Below are positions 1 through 10,015 of a stretch of DNA of 64,000 nt, in pieces. This DNA is from Aureimonas populi (GTDB taxonomy: Bacteria > Pseudomonadota > Alphaproteobacteria > Rhizobiales > Rhizobiaceae). The first letter of the stretch is position 1. Each line of letters opens with the position of its first letter. Location of the stretch: the NCBI RefSeq assembly GCF_017815515.1, contig NZ_CP072611.1, positions 1,612,001 to 1,676,000 on the forward strand, written 5' to 3'. Under the pieces are notes generated by a model. That model was not told where the DNA came from. It made no database searches and was given only the letters and a program-made list of their open reading frames with translations. The translations under genes and the position numbers were made by a program.

Positions 1-718
1 CGATGGCGCGGATATGCACGTCCATGTCGCGGCGCAGCCTCTGGCCCGCGCTTGCGCGGCCCGCCTCGTCCTGCGCCTCGCGAAAGGCCGACCAGGCCTC
101 CAGCGGGAACTTGGCGTCCACCGCCAGCGCCGGCGCGCCGTTCGGCATGGCGATCAGGCAGTCCGGCCGCTTGCCGTTGGAGAGCGTGGCCTGGAAGGAA
201 TAGGCCCCCGGCGGCAGCGCATCCGCCACGATGGCCTCCATCCGCCCCTGGCCGAAGGCGCCGCGCGCCTGTTTGTTGGCGAGGATGTCCTGAAGGCGCA
301 CGACCTCGCCGGCGAGGTTGCGGATCTCGCCCTGCGCCCGGTCGATCACCGCCAGCCTCTCGGCCAGCCGCGTCAGGCTCTCGCCCGTCTCGCGCGCGGC
401 ATTGCCGAGCGACTGGTTCACCCGCGCGCCCACCCCGTCCAGCCGCTCGGCCAGCACGCGGGTCATCTCCGTCTGCCGCCCCCCGAAGATCTCGGCCATG
501 GTCTGCATGCGACCCGACAATTCGCCCTGCGAGCGCAGGAGCGCCTCGATCCGCTCCTCCGCCAGGGCCGCCCGTTCCTGCGCCTCCCGCCGGCCGGTGC
601 CGAGGCGGGCGAGCGCGGCCAGAAGCGCCAGCCCCAGGCCGCAGACCAGCGCGAGGCCGAGCGTCACCGGAAAGCCCGCGAGGGTGAAGAGAGGCGAATC
701 GAGAACGGCCGCATTCAT
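1..718 (-). CDS. rmuC: DNA recombination protein RmuC, partial (C-terminus beyond window)
   Basis: The reverse strand reads as an open frame from an ATG at 718 to the window edge. It begins MNAAVLDSP, followed by one hydrophobic segment (about residues 10-35) and a long Arg/Glu/Ala-rich predicted coiled coil, then the start of the RmuC core with the motifs [15 protein letters not shown] and [12 protein letters not shown], where the acidic DAKFP stretch belongs to the nuclease-like fold. RmuC is a membrane-anchored protein reported to limit recombination at inverted repeats; its biochemical activity is inferred from fold. Only about 239 residues are visible, so the C-terminal half is missing because of the window boundary, not because of a mutation. 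It is divergent from def, an arrangement common in rhizobia. Confidence 0.88.
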   Translation of the reverse strand, partial: MNAAVLDSPLFTLAGFPVTLGLALVCGLGLALLAALARLGTGRREAQERAALAEERIEALLRSQGELSGRMQTMAEIFGGRQTEMTRVLAERLDGVGARVNQSLGNAARETGESLTRLAERLAVIDRAQGEIRNLAGEVVRLQDILANKQARGAFGQGRMEAIVADALPPGAYSFQATLSNGKRPDCLIAMPNGAPALAVDAKFPLEAWSAFREAQDEAGRASAGQRLRRDMDVHIRAI

Positions 719-810
719 CCGCGCAGCCTAACGCGCCCCGGCGGCAAGATCAAATGGTGAACAAACGCCGTGAGATTGACCGCGCGGGCGCGCCGGATTA
801 TCGCAACGGA

Positions 811-1326
811 ATGACGATCAAGCCTCTCATCATCCTGCCCGATCCGGTCCTGCGCCAGGTCTCCGCGCCCGTGGAGCGGGTGGACGACGATTTGCGCCGC
901 CTGTCCGACGACATGCTGGAGACGATGTACGATGCGCCCGGCATCGGGCTGGCGGCCATCCAGATCGGCGAGCCCTTGCGGATGCTGGTCATCGACCTTG
1001 CGAAGGAGGACGAGGAGAAGGCGCCCGTCACCTTCATCAACCCGGAGATCCTGGAGCGCTCGGACGCCCTGTCGGTTTATGAGGAGGGCTGCCTGTCCAT
1101 CCCGGATTATTACGCCGAGGTGGAGCGTCCGGCGAGCGTGCGCGTACGCTATCTCGACCTTTCGGGACAGGAGCGCGAGATCGAGGCGGACGGGCTGCTC
1201 GCCACCTGCCTGCAGCACGAGATCGACCATCTGAACGGCGTGCTCTTCATCGACCACATCTCCAAGCTCAAGCGCGACATGGTCGTGAAGAAGTTCACCA
1301 AGGCGGCCCGCAAGGCCGTCGCCTGA
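811..1326 (+). CDS. def: Peptide deformylase
   Basis: A 171-residue peptide deformylase, which removes the N-formyl group from nascent proteins in the cytosol. All three family motifs are present: GIGLAAIQ at residues 44-51, EEGCLSIP around Cys94, and QHEIDH with the metal ligands His136 and His140 and catalytic Glu137. The frame stays open upstream to 754, but I chose the ATG at 811 ([12 protein letters not shown]) because it gives the usual family start and length. fmt follows 13 bp downstream, so formylation and deformylation genes are probably co-transcribed. Confidence 0.96.
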   Translation: MTIKPLIILPDPVLRQVSAPVERVDDDLRRLSDDMLETMYDAPGIGLAAIQIGEPLRMLVIDLAKEDEEKAPVTFINPEILERSDALSVYEEGCLSIPDYYAEVERPASVRVRYLDLSGQEREIEADGLLATCLQHEIDHLNGVLFIDHISKLKRDMVVKKFTKAARKAVA

Positions 1327-1339
1327 GGGCGTCGGGCGC

Positions 1340-2299
1340 ATGAGCCTTCGAACCGTCTTCATGGGCACGCCCGCCTTCTCGGTCCCCACCCTGCGGGCCC
1401 TGCACGAGGCGGGGCACGAGATCGCGGCCGTCTACACGCAGCCGCCGCGCCCGGCTGGGCGGCGCGGCCTTTCGCCCACACCCTCCCCGGTGCAGGTCGA
1501 GGCGGAGCGCCTCGGCCTTCCCGTGCGCTCGCCGGTCTCGCTGAAGGGTGCCGAGGAGCAGGCGGCCTTCGCCGGCCTGAAGGCCGATATCGCGGTGGTG
1601 GTGGCCTACGGCCTCATCCTGCCGCGGGCCGTGCTGGACGCGCCCCGCCACGGCGCGCTGAACGGCCACGCCTCGCTCCTGCCGCGCTGGCGGGGCGCCG
1701 CGCCCATCCAGCGCGCCATCGAGGCGGGGGATGCGGCCACCGGCATGATGGTGATGCGCATGGAGGCCGGGCTCGACACCGGCCCCGTGGCGCTGGCGCT
1801 CGAGACCGCCATCGGCGAGGGCGAGACGGCGGGCGAGCTGCACGACCGGCTCTCGCGGCTTTCGGCCGAGGGCATGGTGGAGGCGCTGGCCCGGCTGGAG
1901 GCCGGAACGCTCTCCTTCGAGCCGCAGGACGCGATCGCGGCGCGCACCGGCCGGCAGATGCTCTATGCCGGCAAGATCGACAAGGCCGAGACGCAGGTGG
2001 ACTTCGCCGCGCCTGCCGCCTCCGTCGCGGCGAAGATCAACGCCTTCTCTCCCTTTCCCGGCGCCTGGGCCATGCTTGATCTGGGGCAGGGTCCCGAGCG
2101 CGTGAAGCTGCTGCGCGCCCGCGCCGAGGCGGGGGAGGGCGCGCCCGGAACGCTTCTGGCCGGCGGGCTGCGCCTGGCCTGCGGCACGGGCGCGGTGGCG
2201 CTTCTCCAGGTGCAGCGCGCCGGCGGCAAGCCGGTCAGCGGCGAGGCGCTCGTCAACGGCGCGCGTCTTGCGCCGGGCACGCGGATCGCGGCCCCCTGA
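1340..2299 (+). CDS. fmt: Methionyl-tRNA formyltransferase
   Basis: A 319-residue enzyme that formylates initiator Met-tRNA with 10-formyl-tetrahydrofolate. The N-terminal formyltransferase domain has [12 protein letters not shown] near the start, the active-site segment N108-G-H110-ASLLPRWRG, and Asp146 in AGLDTGP, matching the family's catalytic Asn/His/Asp triad. The C-terminal OB-like domain follows from about residue 205. The length is typical. Its TGA overlaps the ATG of truA by one base, which suggests translational coupling in a def-fmt-truA operon. Confidence 0.96.
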   Translation: MSLRTVFMGTPAFSVPTLRALHEAGHEIAAVYTQPPRPAGRRGLSPTPSPVQVEAERLGLPVRSPVSLKGAEEQAAFAGLKADIAVVVAYGLILPRAVLDAPRHGALNGHASLLPRWRGAAPIQRAIEAGDAATGMMVMRMEAGLDTGPVALALETAIGEGETAGELHDRLSRLSAEGMVEALARLEAGTLSFEPQDAIAARTGRQMLYAGKIDKAETQVDFAAPAASVAAKINAFSPFPGAWAMLDLGQGPERVKLLRARAEAGEGAPGTLLAGGLRLACGTGAVALLQVQRAGGKPVSGEALVNGARLAPGTRIAAP

Positions 2300-3078
2300 T
2301 GCCGCGCTACAAGCTGACGGTCGAATATGACGGCGCGCCCTATTGCGGCTGGCAGCGGCAGGCAAACGGCCTGTCGGTGCAGGAGGCGCTGGAGATCGTC
2401 CTGAAGGAGTTCTCCGGCGAGGACGTGACCGTCTTCGGCGCGGGGCGCACGGATGCCGGCGTGCACGCCACGGGCCAGGTGTGCCATATCGACCTCTCCC
2501 GCGCCTGGAAGGGCGAGACGGTGCGCGACGCGCTGAATGCGCGGCTGCGCGAGGCCGGCGGCGTGTGCGTGCTGAAGGCGGAAGCGGTGCCCGACAGCTT
2601 CGACGCGCGCTTTTCGGCCCGCAAGCGGCATTATCTCTACCGCATCCTCAACCGCCGCCCGCCGCCCACGCTCCTCAAGGGGCATGTGTGGTGGGCGTGG
2701 CGGCCGCTGGATGTGGAGGCGATGGACAGCGCGGCCAAACGGCTCCTGGGCACGCACGACTTCACCACCTTCCGCTCCACCCATTGCCAGGCCAAGAACC
2801 CGGTGCGCACGCTGGAGCGTCTGGATGTGACGCGCGCGCCGGGAGACGAGGTGCATATCCACGCCAGCGCGCAATCCTTCCTGCACAACCAGATCCGCTC
2901 GCTGGCCGGTTCCCTCAAGCTGGTGGGCGAGCATCGCTGGAGCGCTGAGGACCTCGTGGCAGCGCTCGAGGCGCGGGACCGCAAGCGATGCGGCCCCGTC
3001 GCGCCGCCGGACGGGCTCTACCTGACGGCCGTCGACTATACGAGCGCGATGCCGGTGACGTCGGCCACCGCCGCGTAG
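2299..3078 (+). CDS. truA: tRNA pseudouridine(38-40) synthase
   Basis: A 259-residue TruA, which isomerises uridines 38-40 in the anticodon arm of many tRNAs. The catalytic aspartate is Asp52 in [14 protein letters not shown]. Other family blocks are [16 protein letters not shown] near the start and [14 protein letters not shown] near residue 195. It is coupled to fmt by a one-base overlap. Its last 43 bases overlap the 3' end of the convergent membrane-protein gene at 3036-3671, so the last ~14 residues ([12 protein letters not shown]) are encoded opposite that gene. Confidence 0.95.
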   Translation: MPRYKLTVEYDGAPYCGWQRQANGLSVQEALEIVLKEFSGEDVTVFGAGRTDAGVHATGQVCHIDLSRAWKGETVRDALNARLREAGGVCVLKAEAVPDSFDARFSARKRHYLYRILNRRPPPTLLKGHVWWAWRPLDVEAMDSAAKRLLGTHDFTTFRSTHCQAKNPVRTLERLDVTRAPGDEVHIHASAQSFLHNQIRSLAGSLKLVGEHRWSAEDLVAALEARDRKRCGPVAPPDGLYLTAVDYTSAMPVTSATAA

Positions 3079-3671
3079 GCGATCAGCGATGCGACCACCG
3101 TCACCAGCACGATGGCCGAGGCGACGATGAGGTCCGCCGCCATGGCGCAGGCGACGAGCCGCACGGTCAGCACCATGGCGCCGAGCACCGCCAGCGGCGC
3201 CAGAAGCGAGCCCGCCTGAGACGGGCCTGCCATGAGGAGCGCGAGCCACAAGGGCGAGAGCGCCCAGGCCACGAGCGCGCTGCCCCAGTTCAGCGAGACG
3301 ACGAGCGGCACGAGCTTGCGGGAGAAGCCCGCCGGGCGCGCGATCAGCATGAGCACGAGGATGGGGAACAGCCACGCCGTGGCGTCGGCGAAGAGATGCG
3401 CGCCGTAGAGCCCGAAAGCGCTCGTTTCGGGCGGCGGCACGGCCCGCTCCACCCGCTCGTACTCGATCCAGGAGAGGGCGAGAGGGGGAAGCGCCACGAG
3501 GAGCGCGGCGAAGGAGCCCCAGAAGCCGTCGGCCGTCAGGTCCAGCCGCTTCAGCCCGTCCGGCTTGCCGGCCATCAGGCGCGCGGCGCCGGAGAAGTAG
3601 CGCAGGATGTCGGCCAACGGCGGGATGAAGTCAGGCGTTGGCGGCGAACCAGCGGGCGATGAAGGTCTCAT
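3036..3671 (-). CDS. Conserved integral membrane protein, function unknown
   Basis: A hydrophobic protein of up to 211 residues with about five membrane segments after a cytosolic stretch containing [36 protein letters not shown] (read in two parts). Proteins like this sit between dapE and truA in many rhizobia; no function is established that I know of. The start is uncertain: ATG 3671 lies inside the dapE 3' end (41-bp overlap), while TTG 3617 just downstream of the dapE stop would give the shorter N-terminus I would expect from the family. Neither has a clear ribosome binding site. The 3' end runs 43 bp into truA on the opposite strand. Confidence 0.75.
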   Translation of the reverse strand: MRPSSPAGSPPTPDFIPPLADILRYFSGAARLMAGKPDGLKRLDLTADGFWGSFAALLVALPPLALSWIEYERVERAVPPPETSAFGLYGAHLFADATAWLFPILVLMLIARPAGFSRKLVPLVVSLNWGSALVAWALSPLWLALLMAGPSQAGSLLAPLAVLGAMVLTVRLVACAMAADLIVASAIVLVTVVASLIAYAAVADVTGIALV

Positions 3672-4809
3672 AGACACGCGTCAGGCTCTCCAGATCGGAC
3701 AAGGCCACGCGTTCATTGGCCATATGCATGGTGCGTCCGACAAGCCCGAATTCCACAACCGGGCAAAAGTCCTTCACGAAGCGCGCGTCCGAAGTACCGC
3801 CGGAGGTGGAAAGCTCGGGGCGCCGGCCGGTCTCCTCCTCCACCGCTCCGGCCAGCGCGCGGGTGAGCGGCCCCTCTGCGGTCAGAAAGGCGTCGGCCAC
3901 CGGCTCCTTCCACTCCACGCCCACGGTGAAGCCGTCCGCCTGCGCCACGCTCGCGGCAAGGCGCCGCTCGATCTCGGCGCGCAGCGTCTCGCCCGTCCAC
4001 ACATCGTTGAAGCGCACGTTGAAGGCGGCCGACACGCGCGCGGCGATGACGTTCGCGGCCCTGTTGCCGGTGTCCACGCTCGTCCATTCCAGGTTGGAAG
4101 GCTGGAAATCGGCCGTTCCCTCGTCCAGCGGCACGCCTTGCAGCGCCTCCATCACGGCGGGCAGCACGCGCATCGGGTTGCGCGCCCGGTGGGGGTAGGC
4201 GACATGGCCCTGCGCGCCGGTGATCGTGACGAGGCCGGACAGCGAGCCGCGCCGGCCGATCTTGATTATGTCGCCGAGCGCGTCCGGATTGGTCGGCTCG
4301 CCGACGAGGCACGCGTCGAAGCGGTGGCCGCGCTCTGCGGCGTGGGCGAGCAGCTTGACCGTGCCGTTGATGGCCACGCCCTCCTCGTCGCCCGTGATGA
4401 GGAGCGAGACCCGCCCCTCCTCCAGCGCGCCCTTTTCCACCAGCCGCGCCAGCGCGGCCACGAAGCAGGCGATGCCACCCTTCATGTCCACCGCGCCGCG
4501 CCCGAACATCTCGCCGTCCTCCACGGCGGCGGAGAAGGGCGGGTGCCGCCAGTCGCCCTCATCCCCCGGCGGCACCACGTCGGTATGGCCGTTGAAGGCC
4601 AGATGCGGCCCCCGCGTGCCGCGCACCGCCAGCATGTTCTCCACGTCCGGCGTGCCCTCCTGGCGGAAGACGGGCCGCTCGACGGAAAAGCCCATCGGCT
4701 CCAGCATGGCCTGGAGCGCGGTGAGGGCGCCGCCCTCGGCCGGCGTGACGGAGACGCAGCGGATGAGGGCTGAGAGATTCGCGGCGGGGTCGGTGGGCAA
4801 ACGGGTCAT
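3631..4809 (-). CDS. dapE: Succinyl-diaminopimelate desuccinylase
   Basis: A 392-residue M20 peptidase-family enzyme that hydrolyses N-succinyl-LL-diaminopimelate in the succinylase branch of lysine and meso-DAP synthesis. Di-zinc site residues are visible: His75 and catalytic Asp77 in NGHTDVVPPGD, the bridging Asp108 in GAVDMKGG, and the general base Glu142/143 in TGDEEG. Length and motif spacing fit bacterial DapE, and dapD nearby supports DapE over ArgE. The gene for the membrane protein at 3036 follows immediately and is probably co-transcribed. Confidence 0.93.
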   Translation of the reverse strand: MTRLPTDPAANLSALIRCVSVTPAEGGALTALQAMLEPMGFSVERPVFRQEGTPDVENMLAVRGTRGPHLAFNGHTDVVPPGDEGDWRHPPFSAAVEDGEMFGRGAVDMKGGIACFVAALARLVEKGALEEGRVSLLITGDEEGVAINGTVKLLAHAAERGHRFDACLVGEPTNPDALGDIIKIGRRGSLSGLVTITGAQGHVAYPHRARNPMRVLPAVMEALQGVPLDEGTADFQPSNLEWTSVDTGNRAANVIAARVSAAFNVRFNDVWTGETLRAEIERRLAASVAQADGFTVGVEWKEPVADAFLTAEGPLTRALAGAVEEETGRRPELSTSGGTSDARFVKDFCPVVEFGLVGRTMHMANERVALSDLESLTRVYETFIARWFAANA

Positions 4810-4962
4810 GGGTCGGTGATAGCGGGGCCGGGCGGCGGCGCCAAGCCACGGAAACCGATGCAGATTCGCAACGCTCGCCGTTTCTTGATAACGGTTCCGT
4901 CATCTTTCGTCCGGCGCGGCCTTTTTTCGGCCCATCTGCCGCCGGAAACGAGGGTTGGGACA

Positions 4963-5976
4963 ATGGCTAGAGGGGCCTTGGATATGCTGTCGTGCGCGGT
5001 CGGATCGTCTGTCGTTTCTCGTAAACGCCTGCCTCGCCTCCTCGCCGCGCTGACGCTGCCCGTCCTCCTCTCCGCCTGCGTTTCCGGCGAGGGCGGCATG
5101 GTGGGCCTTGCCGAGGTCGGCACCCCGCAGGCCGTGGCCGCGCAAGGTGCGGACGGCGCCCCGGTCGCGGTCCCGGGCGAGAAGCCGGCGGTCGAGACGG
5201 CCGAGGCCAAGGGCGGGCAGGCCACCGTCACCGCACTGGCGCCCAGCTCCGCCGTGCGCCAGGACGGCACCATCTCCGGCTCGGCCGCCATCGACCGGAT
5301 GATCGAGGAGGCGGCGGCGGAAGCCGGCGTGCCGCGCGAGCTCGCCTTCGCCGTCGTGCATGTGGAAAGCCGCTACAATCCGAAGGCGCGGGGCGCGGGC
5401 GTCTACGGCCTGTCGCAGATCAAGCCGGCCACGGCCCGCTCTCTGGGCTTTTCTGGCTCGACCGAGGACCTCTTCGATCCCCGCACCAATCTGCGCTACG
5501 GAATGCGCTATCTGAAGGGCGCGTGGGAGAAGGGCGGCAAGGACATCTGCCAGGCCTCGATGAAGTACAAGGGCGGCCACCGCGCCACCGCGATGACGCG
5601 CTCGGCCCAGACCTATTGCTCCAACGTCAAGCGCCACATGGCTGCCATCACCGGCCGGCCCGCGCCGAGCGAAACGCAGGTGGTCGAGCTGCCCGGCGTC
5701 GAGACGCCCGCCGCGGCGGCGGCCATCGCGCCTGCCACCCGGCCGGCCAGCCCGGCGGCGGCCGCCATCGAGACCAGCCGCGTGGCGGCGGCCGTGGCGC
5801 AGGGTGCCGCGACGCCGGAGACGGGCGCGGGCGATGCCGCCGAAGCCGTTGCGGAGGCGGCGGCGCAGGCCGCTCCCGCCGAGACGCAGGCGACTGACGC
5901 CGCCCCGGAGGCCGAGGCGGTGCAGGAGGTCGCGAGCGCCTTCGCCGAGCCGGACACCGCCCGCTTCGGCGACTGA
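4963..5976 (+). CDS. Lipoprotein lytic transglycosylase (SLT domain)
   Basis: A 337-residue predicted lipoprotein. The leader contains a basic region, a hydrophobic core and the lipobox LLSAC, so it is probably anchored in a membrane facing the periplasm. The central domain (about residues 105-215) is an SLT/lysozyme-like lytic transglycosylase with the catalytic Glu in AVVHVESRYNP and the motifs GVYGLSQIKPATA and NLRYGMRYL. Such enzymes cleave peptidoglycan glycan strands to 1,6-anhydro products. The C-terminal 110 residues are Ala/Pro/Glu-rich and probably disordered. The frame extends up to 4816, but ATG 4963 follows a purine-rich GAGGGTTGGG and leaves a normal signal peptide; ATG 4984 is an alternative. 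Confidence 0.85.
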   Translation: MARGALDMLSCAVGSSVVSRKRLPRLLAALTLPVLLSACVSGEGGMVGLAEVGTPQAVAAQGADGAPVAVPGEKPAVETAEAKGGQATVTALAPSSAVRQDGTISGSAAIDRMIEEAAAEAGVPRELAFAVVHVESRYNPKARGAGVYGLSQIKPATARSLGFSGSTEDLFDPRTNLRYGMRYLKGAWEKGGKDICQASMKYKGGHRATAMTRSAQTYCSNVKRHMAAITGRPAPSETQVVELPGVETPAAAAAIAPATRPASPAAAAIETSRVAAAVAQGAATPETGAGDAAEAVAEAAAQAAPAETQATDAAPEAEAVQEVASAFAEPDTARFGD

Positions 5977-6019
5977 GGCTCACGGCCCGCCCGGGACCCC
6001 GGCGGGGCCGCGACCGCGG

Positions 6020-6868
6020 CTAGCCGCGCAGGAGATCGTTGATCGAGGTCTTGGAGCGCGTGCGCTCGTCCACGCGCTTCACGATGACCGCGCAATAGAG
6101 ATTCGGACCCGCCTCGCCATTGGCCAGCGGGCGGCCGGGCAGGGAACCGGCGACCACCACCGAATAGGGCGGCACCTCGCCATAGAGGATTTCGCCCGTC
6201 TCGCGGTCGACGATCTTGGTGGACTGGCCGAGGAACACGCCCATGCCCAGCACCGAGCCCTCGCGCACGATGCAGCCCTCCACCACCTCCGAGCGCGCGC
6301 CGATGAAGCAGTTGTCCTCGATGATGGTGGGGCCGGCCTGAAGCGGCTCCAGCACACCGCCGATGCCCACGCCGCCGGACAGGTGCACATTCGCGCCGAT
6401 CTGCGCGCAGGAGCCGACCGTGGCCCAGGTGTCCACCATGGTGCCCTCGCCCACATAGGCGCCGAGATTGACGAAGGACGGCATCAGCACCGCGCCCTTG
6501 CCGATGAAGGCGGAGCGGCGGACGATGGCGCCGGGAACGGCGCGGAAGCCTTCCGAACGGAAGCGGTTCGCGCCCCAGCCCTCGAACTTGGAGGGCACCT
6601 TGTCCCACCAGGGCGCGCCGCCCGGCCCGCCCTCGATGATCTCCATGTCGTTGAGGCGGAAGGAGAGGAGCACGGCCTTCTTCAGCCACTGGTTCACCAC
6701 CCACTGCCCGTCCGCGCCCTTTTCCGCCACGCGCCGCGCGCCGCTGTCCAGAAGGCCCAGCGCCGCCTCCACGGCCTCGCGCACCTCGCCGGTGGTGGAG
6801 GCGGAAATGCCGTCCCGCGCCTCGAAGGCCGCGTCGATGGTCTGTTCGAGGCCGGAATGATCGGACAT
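6020..6868 (-). CDS. dapD: Tetrahydrodipicolinate N-succinyltransferase
   Basis: A 282-residue DapD, which transfers succinate from succinyl-CoA to tetrahydrodipicolinate, the step that commits to the succinylase DAP branch. The N-terminal helical domain is followed by left-handed beta-helix hexapeptide repeats ([55 protein letters not shown], each about one coil set). The length is typical. dapD is on the same strand as dapE but separated from it by the opposite-strand transglycosylase gene, so the two are not one transcript here. Confidence 0.95.
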   Translation of the reverse strand: MSDHSGLEQTIDAAFEARDGISASTTGEVREAVEAALGLLDSGARRVAEKGADGQWVVNQWLKKAVLLSFRLNDMEIIEGGPGGAPWWDKVPSKFEGWGANRFRSEGFRAVPGAIVRRSAFIGKGAVLMPSFVNLGAYVGEGTMVDTWATVGSCAQIGANVHLSGGVGIGGVLEPLQAGPTIIEDNCFIGARSEVVEGCIVREGSVLGMGVFLGQSTKIVDRETGEILYGEVPPYSVVVAGSLPGRPLANGEAGPNLYCAVIVKRVDERTRSKTSINDLLRG

Positions 6869-7003
6869 GGGGCTCGTCTCCTTGGGATTGCTCGCTCGGG
6901 CGGGGATTAGGCGAGGCGGCGCGCAGGGTCAATCGGAGGCCGGGGAACCGGCCCGCGAGCTCTCCCGTTCCGATAGGAGCGAACGGCAGGAAAGGGTCCG
7001 GCG

Positions 7004-7291
7004 ATGGCCTCCAATCTCGACAAGACGATCCGCGAGCAGCAGGCCAGGGACGTGACCGAAACGGTGGCGCCCGACGAGACGCGCGAGCGGGCGCGGGCGG
7101 GCGACTCGGACGCGGCGAGCAGCGCCGCCCGCAAGGCCGCCATGGACCACCCGATCGCCGATCCGGCGAAAGGGCAGGACGACGTGCTGTCCGCCAACGA
7201 GGCGAGCGCCGGCCACGATGGCGACCGGCGGCCCCACGGGCACCAGAAGGGACCGCTGGTGGGCAGGGGGCGCTCCATCCTCGGGCGCTGA
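7004..7291 (+). CDS. Small hydrophilic hypothetical protein
   Basis: A 95-residue, highly charged protein rich in Asp, Ala, Arg and Gly, without Cys or Trp and without hydrophobic segments; it is probably largely disordered. The ATG has a plausible ribosome binding site (AGGAAAGGG, about 8 bases upstream). It ends in a basic Gly/Arg tail (KGPLVGRGRSILGR). I do not recognise a family. It sits alone between dapD and the HAD phosphatase gene, divergent from the former and convergent with the latter. Codon usage and the Shine-Dalgarno support it as a real gene. Confidence 0.6.
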   Translation: MASNLDKTIREQQARDVTETVAPDETRERARAGDSDAASSAARKAAMDHPIADPAKGQDDVLSANEASAGHDGDRRPHGHQKGPLVGRGRSILGR

Positions 7292-7328
7292 GGCCTCCCG
7301 CGCGCGCTTCTCCGAAGCTCGGGGGCCG

Positions 7329-8048
7329 TTAGCGGATATTCTGGAGGAACCGCGTCAGATCGTCGGTGATGTAGTCGATATGGACGCCCTCGCGGCCCTC
7401 GTGCTCCCAGGCGTCGCCCACCGTCGTCTCGAAATTGTGCGGCACGATCAGGACGGTCTTCAGGCCGAGCGACTTGGGCACCGCAAGGTTGCGCGAGAGG
7501 TCCTCGAACATGGCCGCGCGCGAATGGTCGATGCGGTGAAGGCCCATGAACTTGTTATAGGTCTCGGCGGCGGGCTTGGGCACGAGGCCGGCGGCCACGA
7601 TGTCGAAGATGTCCTCGAAATGGTCGATGATGCCGAGCGCGCGGGCGGTGCGCTCCGCATGGCCCCGGTCGCCATTGGTGAAGATGAACTTGCGGCCGGG
7701 CAGCGCCTTGATCTCCTCGCCCAGCGCCGGATCGGGCAAAAGGACCGAATAGTCGATGTCGTGGACATAGTTCAGGAACTTGTCCGGATCGACATTGTGG
7801 ACGCTCATCAGGCCGGCCAGCGTGGTGCCATGGTCGCGGTAGAACGCCTTCTGCACGCGCCGCGCCTCCTGCGGGTCGAGCTGCAGGAGCTCGCCCACGA
7901 AGCTCGTCATGCGCGCGTCGATCTGCGCGAAGAGGTTCGTGCGGCGCGGGTAGAGCGTGTTGTCGAGGTCGAAGATCCAGTCGCGCACATGGGCGAAGTC
8001 CTCCGGCGAGGCTTGCGCGGTGCGGCGGATCGTCGTCGTCTCGTTCAT
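7329..8048 (-). CDS. HAD-superfamily pyrimidine 5'-nucleotidase
   Basis: A 239-residue HAD phosphatase of the pyrimidine 5'-nucleotidase (SDT1/PPM1-like) subgroup. Motif I is DLDNTLYP near residue 27 with the nucleophile Asp and acid/base Asp, motif II is IFTNGDRGHAERT, and motif III/IV includes AMFEDLSRNL. Such enzymes dephosphorylate UMP/CMP or related small phosphates; the exact substrate cannot be read from sequence. The frame opens at 8090, but ATG 8048 (MNETTTIRR) gives the conserved N-terminus. It lies 69 bp downstream of argB on the same strand, probably in one operon. Confidence 0.88.
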   Translation of the reverse strand: MNETTTIRRTAQASPEDFAHVRDWIFDLDNTLYPRRTNLFAQIDARMTSFVGELLQLDPQEARRVQKAFYRDHGTTLAGLMSVHNVDPDKFLNYVHDIDYSVLLPDPALGEEIKALPGRKFIFTNGDRGHAERTARALGIIDHFEDIFDIVAAGLVPKPAAETYNKFMGLHRIDHSRAAMFEDLSRNLAVPKSLGLKTVLIVPHNFETTVGDAWEHEGREGVHIDYITDDLTRFLQNIR

Positions 8049-8117
8049 GTCGGCCAGGGCTCCGGTGTCCGCTCCTCGTGAGCGGGACATCCTATATAGG
8101 TTGCCCTTGCCGGAAGC

Positions 8118-9005
8118 CTACGGAACGATGAGCGTGCCGGCGCCGTGCTCGGTCAGAAGCTCCAGAAGCACAGCGTGCATCACCTTGCCGTTGAGGATGA
8201 CGACGCCGCGCACGCCGCGCTCGATGGCCTCGATGCAGGTTTCCACCTTGGGGATCATGCCGCCGGAAATGGTGCCGTCGGCGATCAGCGCCCGGGCCTG
8301 CGCGACGGACAGCTCCTTGATGAGCTGCTTGTCCTTGTCCAGCACGCCCGGCACGTCGGTGAGGAAGAGCAGGCGCTCGGCCCCCAGCGCCCCGGCGATG
8401 GCGCCGGCGAAGGTGTCGGCGTTGATGTTGTAGGTGTGGCCGTCGCGGCCGGGCGCGACCGGCGCGATGACGGGGATCATCTCCGAGCGGGCCAGGAGGT
8501 CGAGCAGCGTGCGGTCCACCTCCACCGGCTCGCCGACGAATCCGAGGTCGAGCACGCGCTCGATATTGCTGTCGGGGTCGCGCACCGTCTTGTTGGCCTT
8601 CTGCGCGAAGACCATGTTGCCGTCCTTGCCGCAAAGGCCGATGGCCCATTCGCCCTCGGCGTTGATCAGGGCGACGATCTCCTTGTTGATCGAGCCGGCC
8701 AGGACCATCTCGACCACTTCCACCGTCTTCTCGTCGGTGACGCGCAAGCCCCCCTCGAAGCGGCTTTCCAGCCCCATCCTCTCCAGCATGCGCGCGATCT
8801 GCGGGCCCCCGCCGTGGATGACGATGGGGTTGATGCCCGACTGCTTCAACAGGGCGATGTCGCGGGCGAAGGCGCGGCCCAGCTCCGGGTTGCCCATGGC
8901 GTGGCCGCCATATTTCACCACCACGGTCTTGTTCTCGTAGGCCTGCATGAAGGGCAGGGCCTGCGCCAGGAACCGGGCCTGATTCTCGCTGTCGTCCATG
9001 CTCAT
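8118..9005 (-). CDS. argB: Acetylglutamate kinase
   Basis: A 295-residue N-acetyl-L-glutamate kinase, the second step of the acetylated arginine pathway. It has VVKYGGHAM near residue 29, the glycine-rich VIHGGGPQI for substrate phosphate binding, and the nucleotide-binding region [16 protein letters not shown]. The N-terminal helix [17 protein letters not shown] is characteristic of arginine-feedback-inhibited hexameric forms, so feedback control is likely. ATG 9005 is preceded by GGAGG seven bases upstream. An acetylornithine deacetylase-like gene lies at the far end of the window. Confidence 0.96.
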   Translation of the reverse strand: MSMDDSENQARFLAQALPFMQAYENKTVVVKYGGHAMGNPELGRAFARDIALLKQSGINPIVIHGGGPQIARMLERMGLESRFEGGLRVTDEKTVEVVEMVLAGSINKEIVALINAEGEWAIGLCGKDGNMVFAQKANKTVRDPDSNIERVLDLGFVGEPVEVDRTLLDLLARSEMIPVIAPVAPGRDGHTYNINADTFAGAIAGALGAERLLFLTDVPGVLDKDKQLIKELSVAQARALIADGTISGGMIPKVETCIEAIERGVRGVVILNGKVMHAVLLELLTEHGAGTLIVP

Positions 9006-9199
9006 GTCCCATCCTCCGCCAGCCTTCGCAGCGCTCGTCTAGAGCATCGCGGCGACGGTTTGAAGGGGTGGAGCGGGCGGGCCGGTTAACCCTTCGCGCA
9101 TGAAAGCCGCGCAAACCTGCAAAAGAATTCTTTCATAGATTGTGTTCCCGCCTGCCCTGGCCTCTCCTTGCGAAGGGCGGCAGGGCATGGAAGGCGGGC

Positions 9200-10015
9200 G
9201 TGGATCGAGGGTCGCGAAGGCAGGCGATCGGGTTGGGCCGGGGACGGCGGGCGGCGTGTGGCGCGCTGGCGGCGGCCCTCCTTCTCGCGCCCGGCGAAAA
9301 GGCGCTGGCCGGCGCCTGGACGCAGGAGAAGGGGCGCGGGCTCGTGATCGCGACGCTGGCCGGCGCCAGCGCCTCGCGCGCCTTCGACGGGGACGGCGCC
9401 CTGGCCGCCGCGCCGGCATGGCGCAAGGCGGAAATCCACGTGCTGGCCGAATACGGCATCAGCGACCGCTTCACCCTGCGCGGCAAGGGGCATGTGGAAC
9501 GTTGGCGGCTGGGCGCGCCCGGCGCCGGCGACCATGCCGGCTGGGGCGTGCAGGAGATCGGCGGGCGCTACCGTCTGGTCGAATCGGGGCCGTTCATCGG
9601 CTCGGTGGAAGCTTCTCTGCGGGTGGCGGACGCTCATGATCGGACCGCGCCGGAATTCGAGGGGCGCCTCCTCGCGGGCTACGGCTTCGAGCTGCGCGGG
9701 CTCCCCTCCTTCCTCGACATGCAGGCGGGCTGGCGCCATCGACCACAACGTGAAGGCGACGAGGTTCTGCTCGACCTGACCTTCGGAACGCGCCTGGCCG
9801 AACCCGTCCTTCTTCTGCTTCAGAGCTTTTCCGCCATCGAGCCGGAGCGTGGCGCATCCTTGCCCGCCGGCTCGCAAAGCCACAAGCTGCAGGCGAGTGC
9901 GGTGCTCGACGTGAGCGAAAGCCTCTCGCTCCAGGCCGGACTGTTCCGCACGCTCATGGGGGTGAGCACGCTGGAGGAGGAGGGGGCGTTCGTCAGCCTG
10001 TGGTTGCGTTTCTGA
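9200..10015 (+). CDS. Predicted outer-membrane beta-barrel protein, function unknown
   Basis: A protein of 271 residues if started at GTG 9200, which has GGAAGG five bases upstream; the open frame reaches back to 9140. After an Arg-rich n-region it has a signal peptide (AACGALAAALLLAPG, ending near ALAGA). The mature part alternates polar and hydrophobic residues in predicted amphipathic strands (YGISDRFTLRGKG, GGRYRLVESGPFIGSVEASLRV, LLAGYGFEL, LQASAVLDVSESLSLQAGLF) and ends in LWLRF, the C-terminal aromatic signature recognised by the BAM machinery. I do not recognise a named family. It is divergent from argB. Confidence 0.65.
   Translation: MDRGSRRQAIGLGRGRRAACGALAAALLLAPGEKALAGAWTQEKGRGLVIATLAGASASRAFDGDGALAAAPAWRKAEIHVLAEYGISDRFTLRGKGHVERWRLGAPGAGDHAGWGVQEIGGRYRLVESGPFIGSVEASLRVADAHDRTAPEFEGRLLAGYGFELRGLPSFLDMQAGWRHRPQREGDEVLLDLTFGTRLAEPVLLLLQSFSAIEPERGASLPAGSQSHKLQASAVLDVSESLSLQAGLFRTLMGVSTLEEEGAFVSLWLRF

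Noticed and set aside
9035..9070. Possible copy of a rhizobial intergenic repeat starting CTAGAGCATCG
   Set aside because: Only a dozen bases are reminiscent of such repeats, there is no inverted-repeat partner, and no second copy was noticed in the window.
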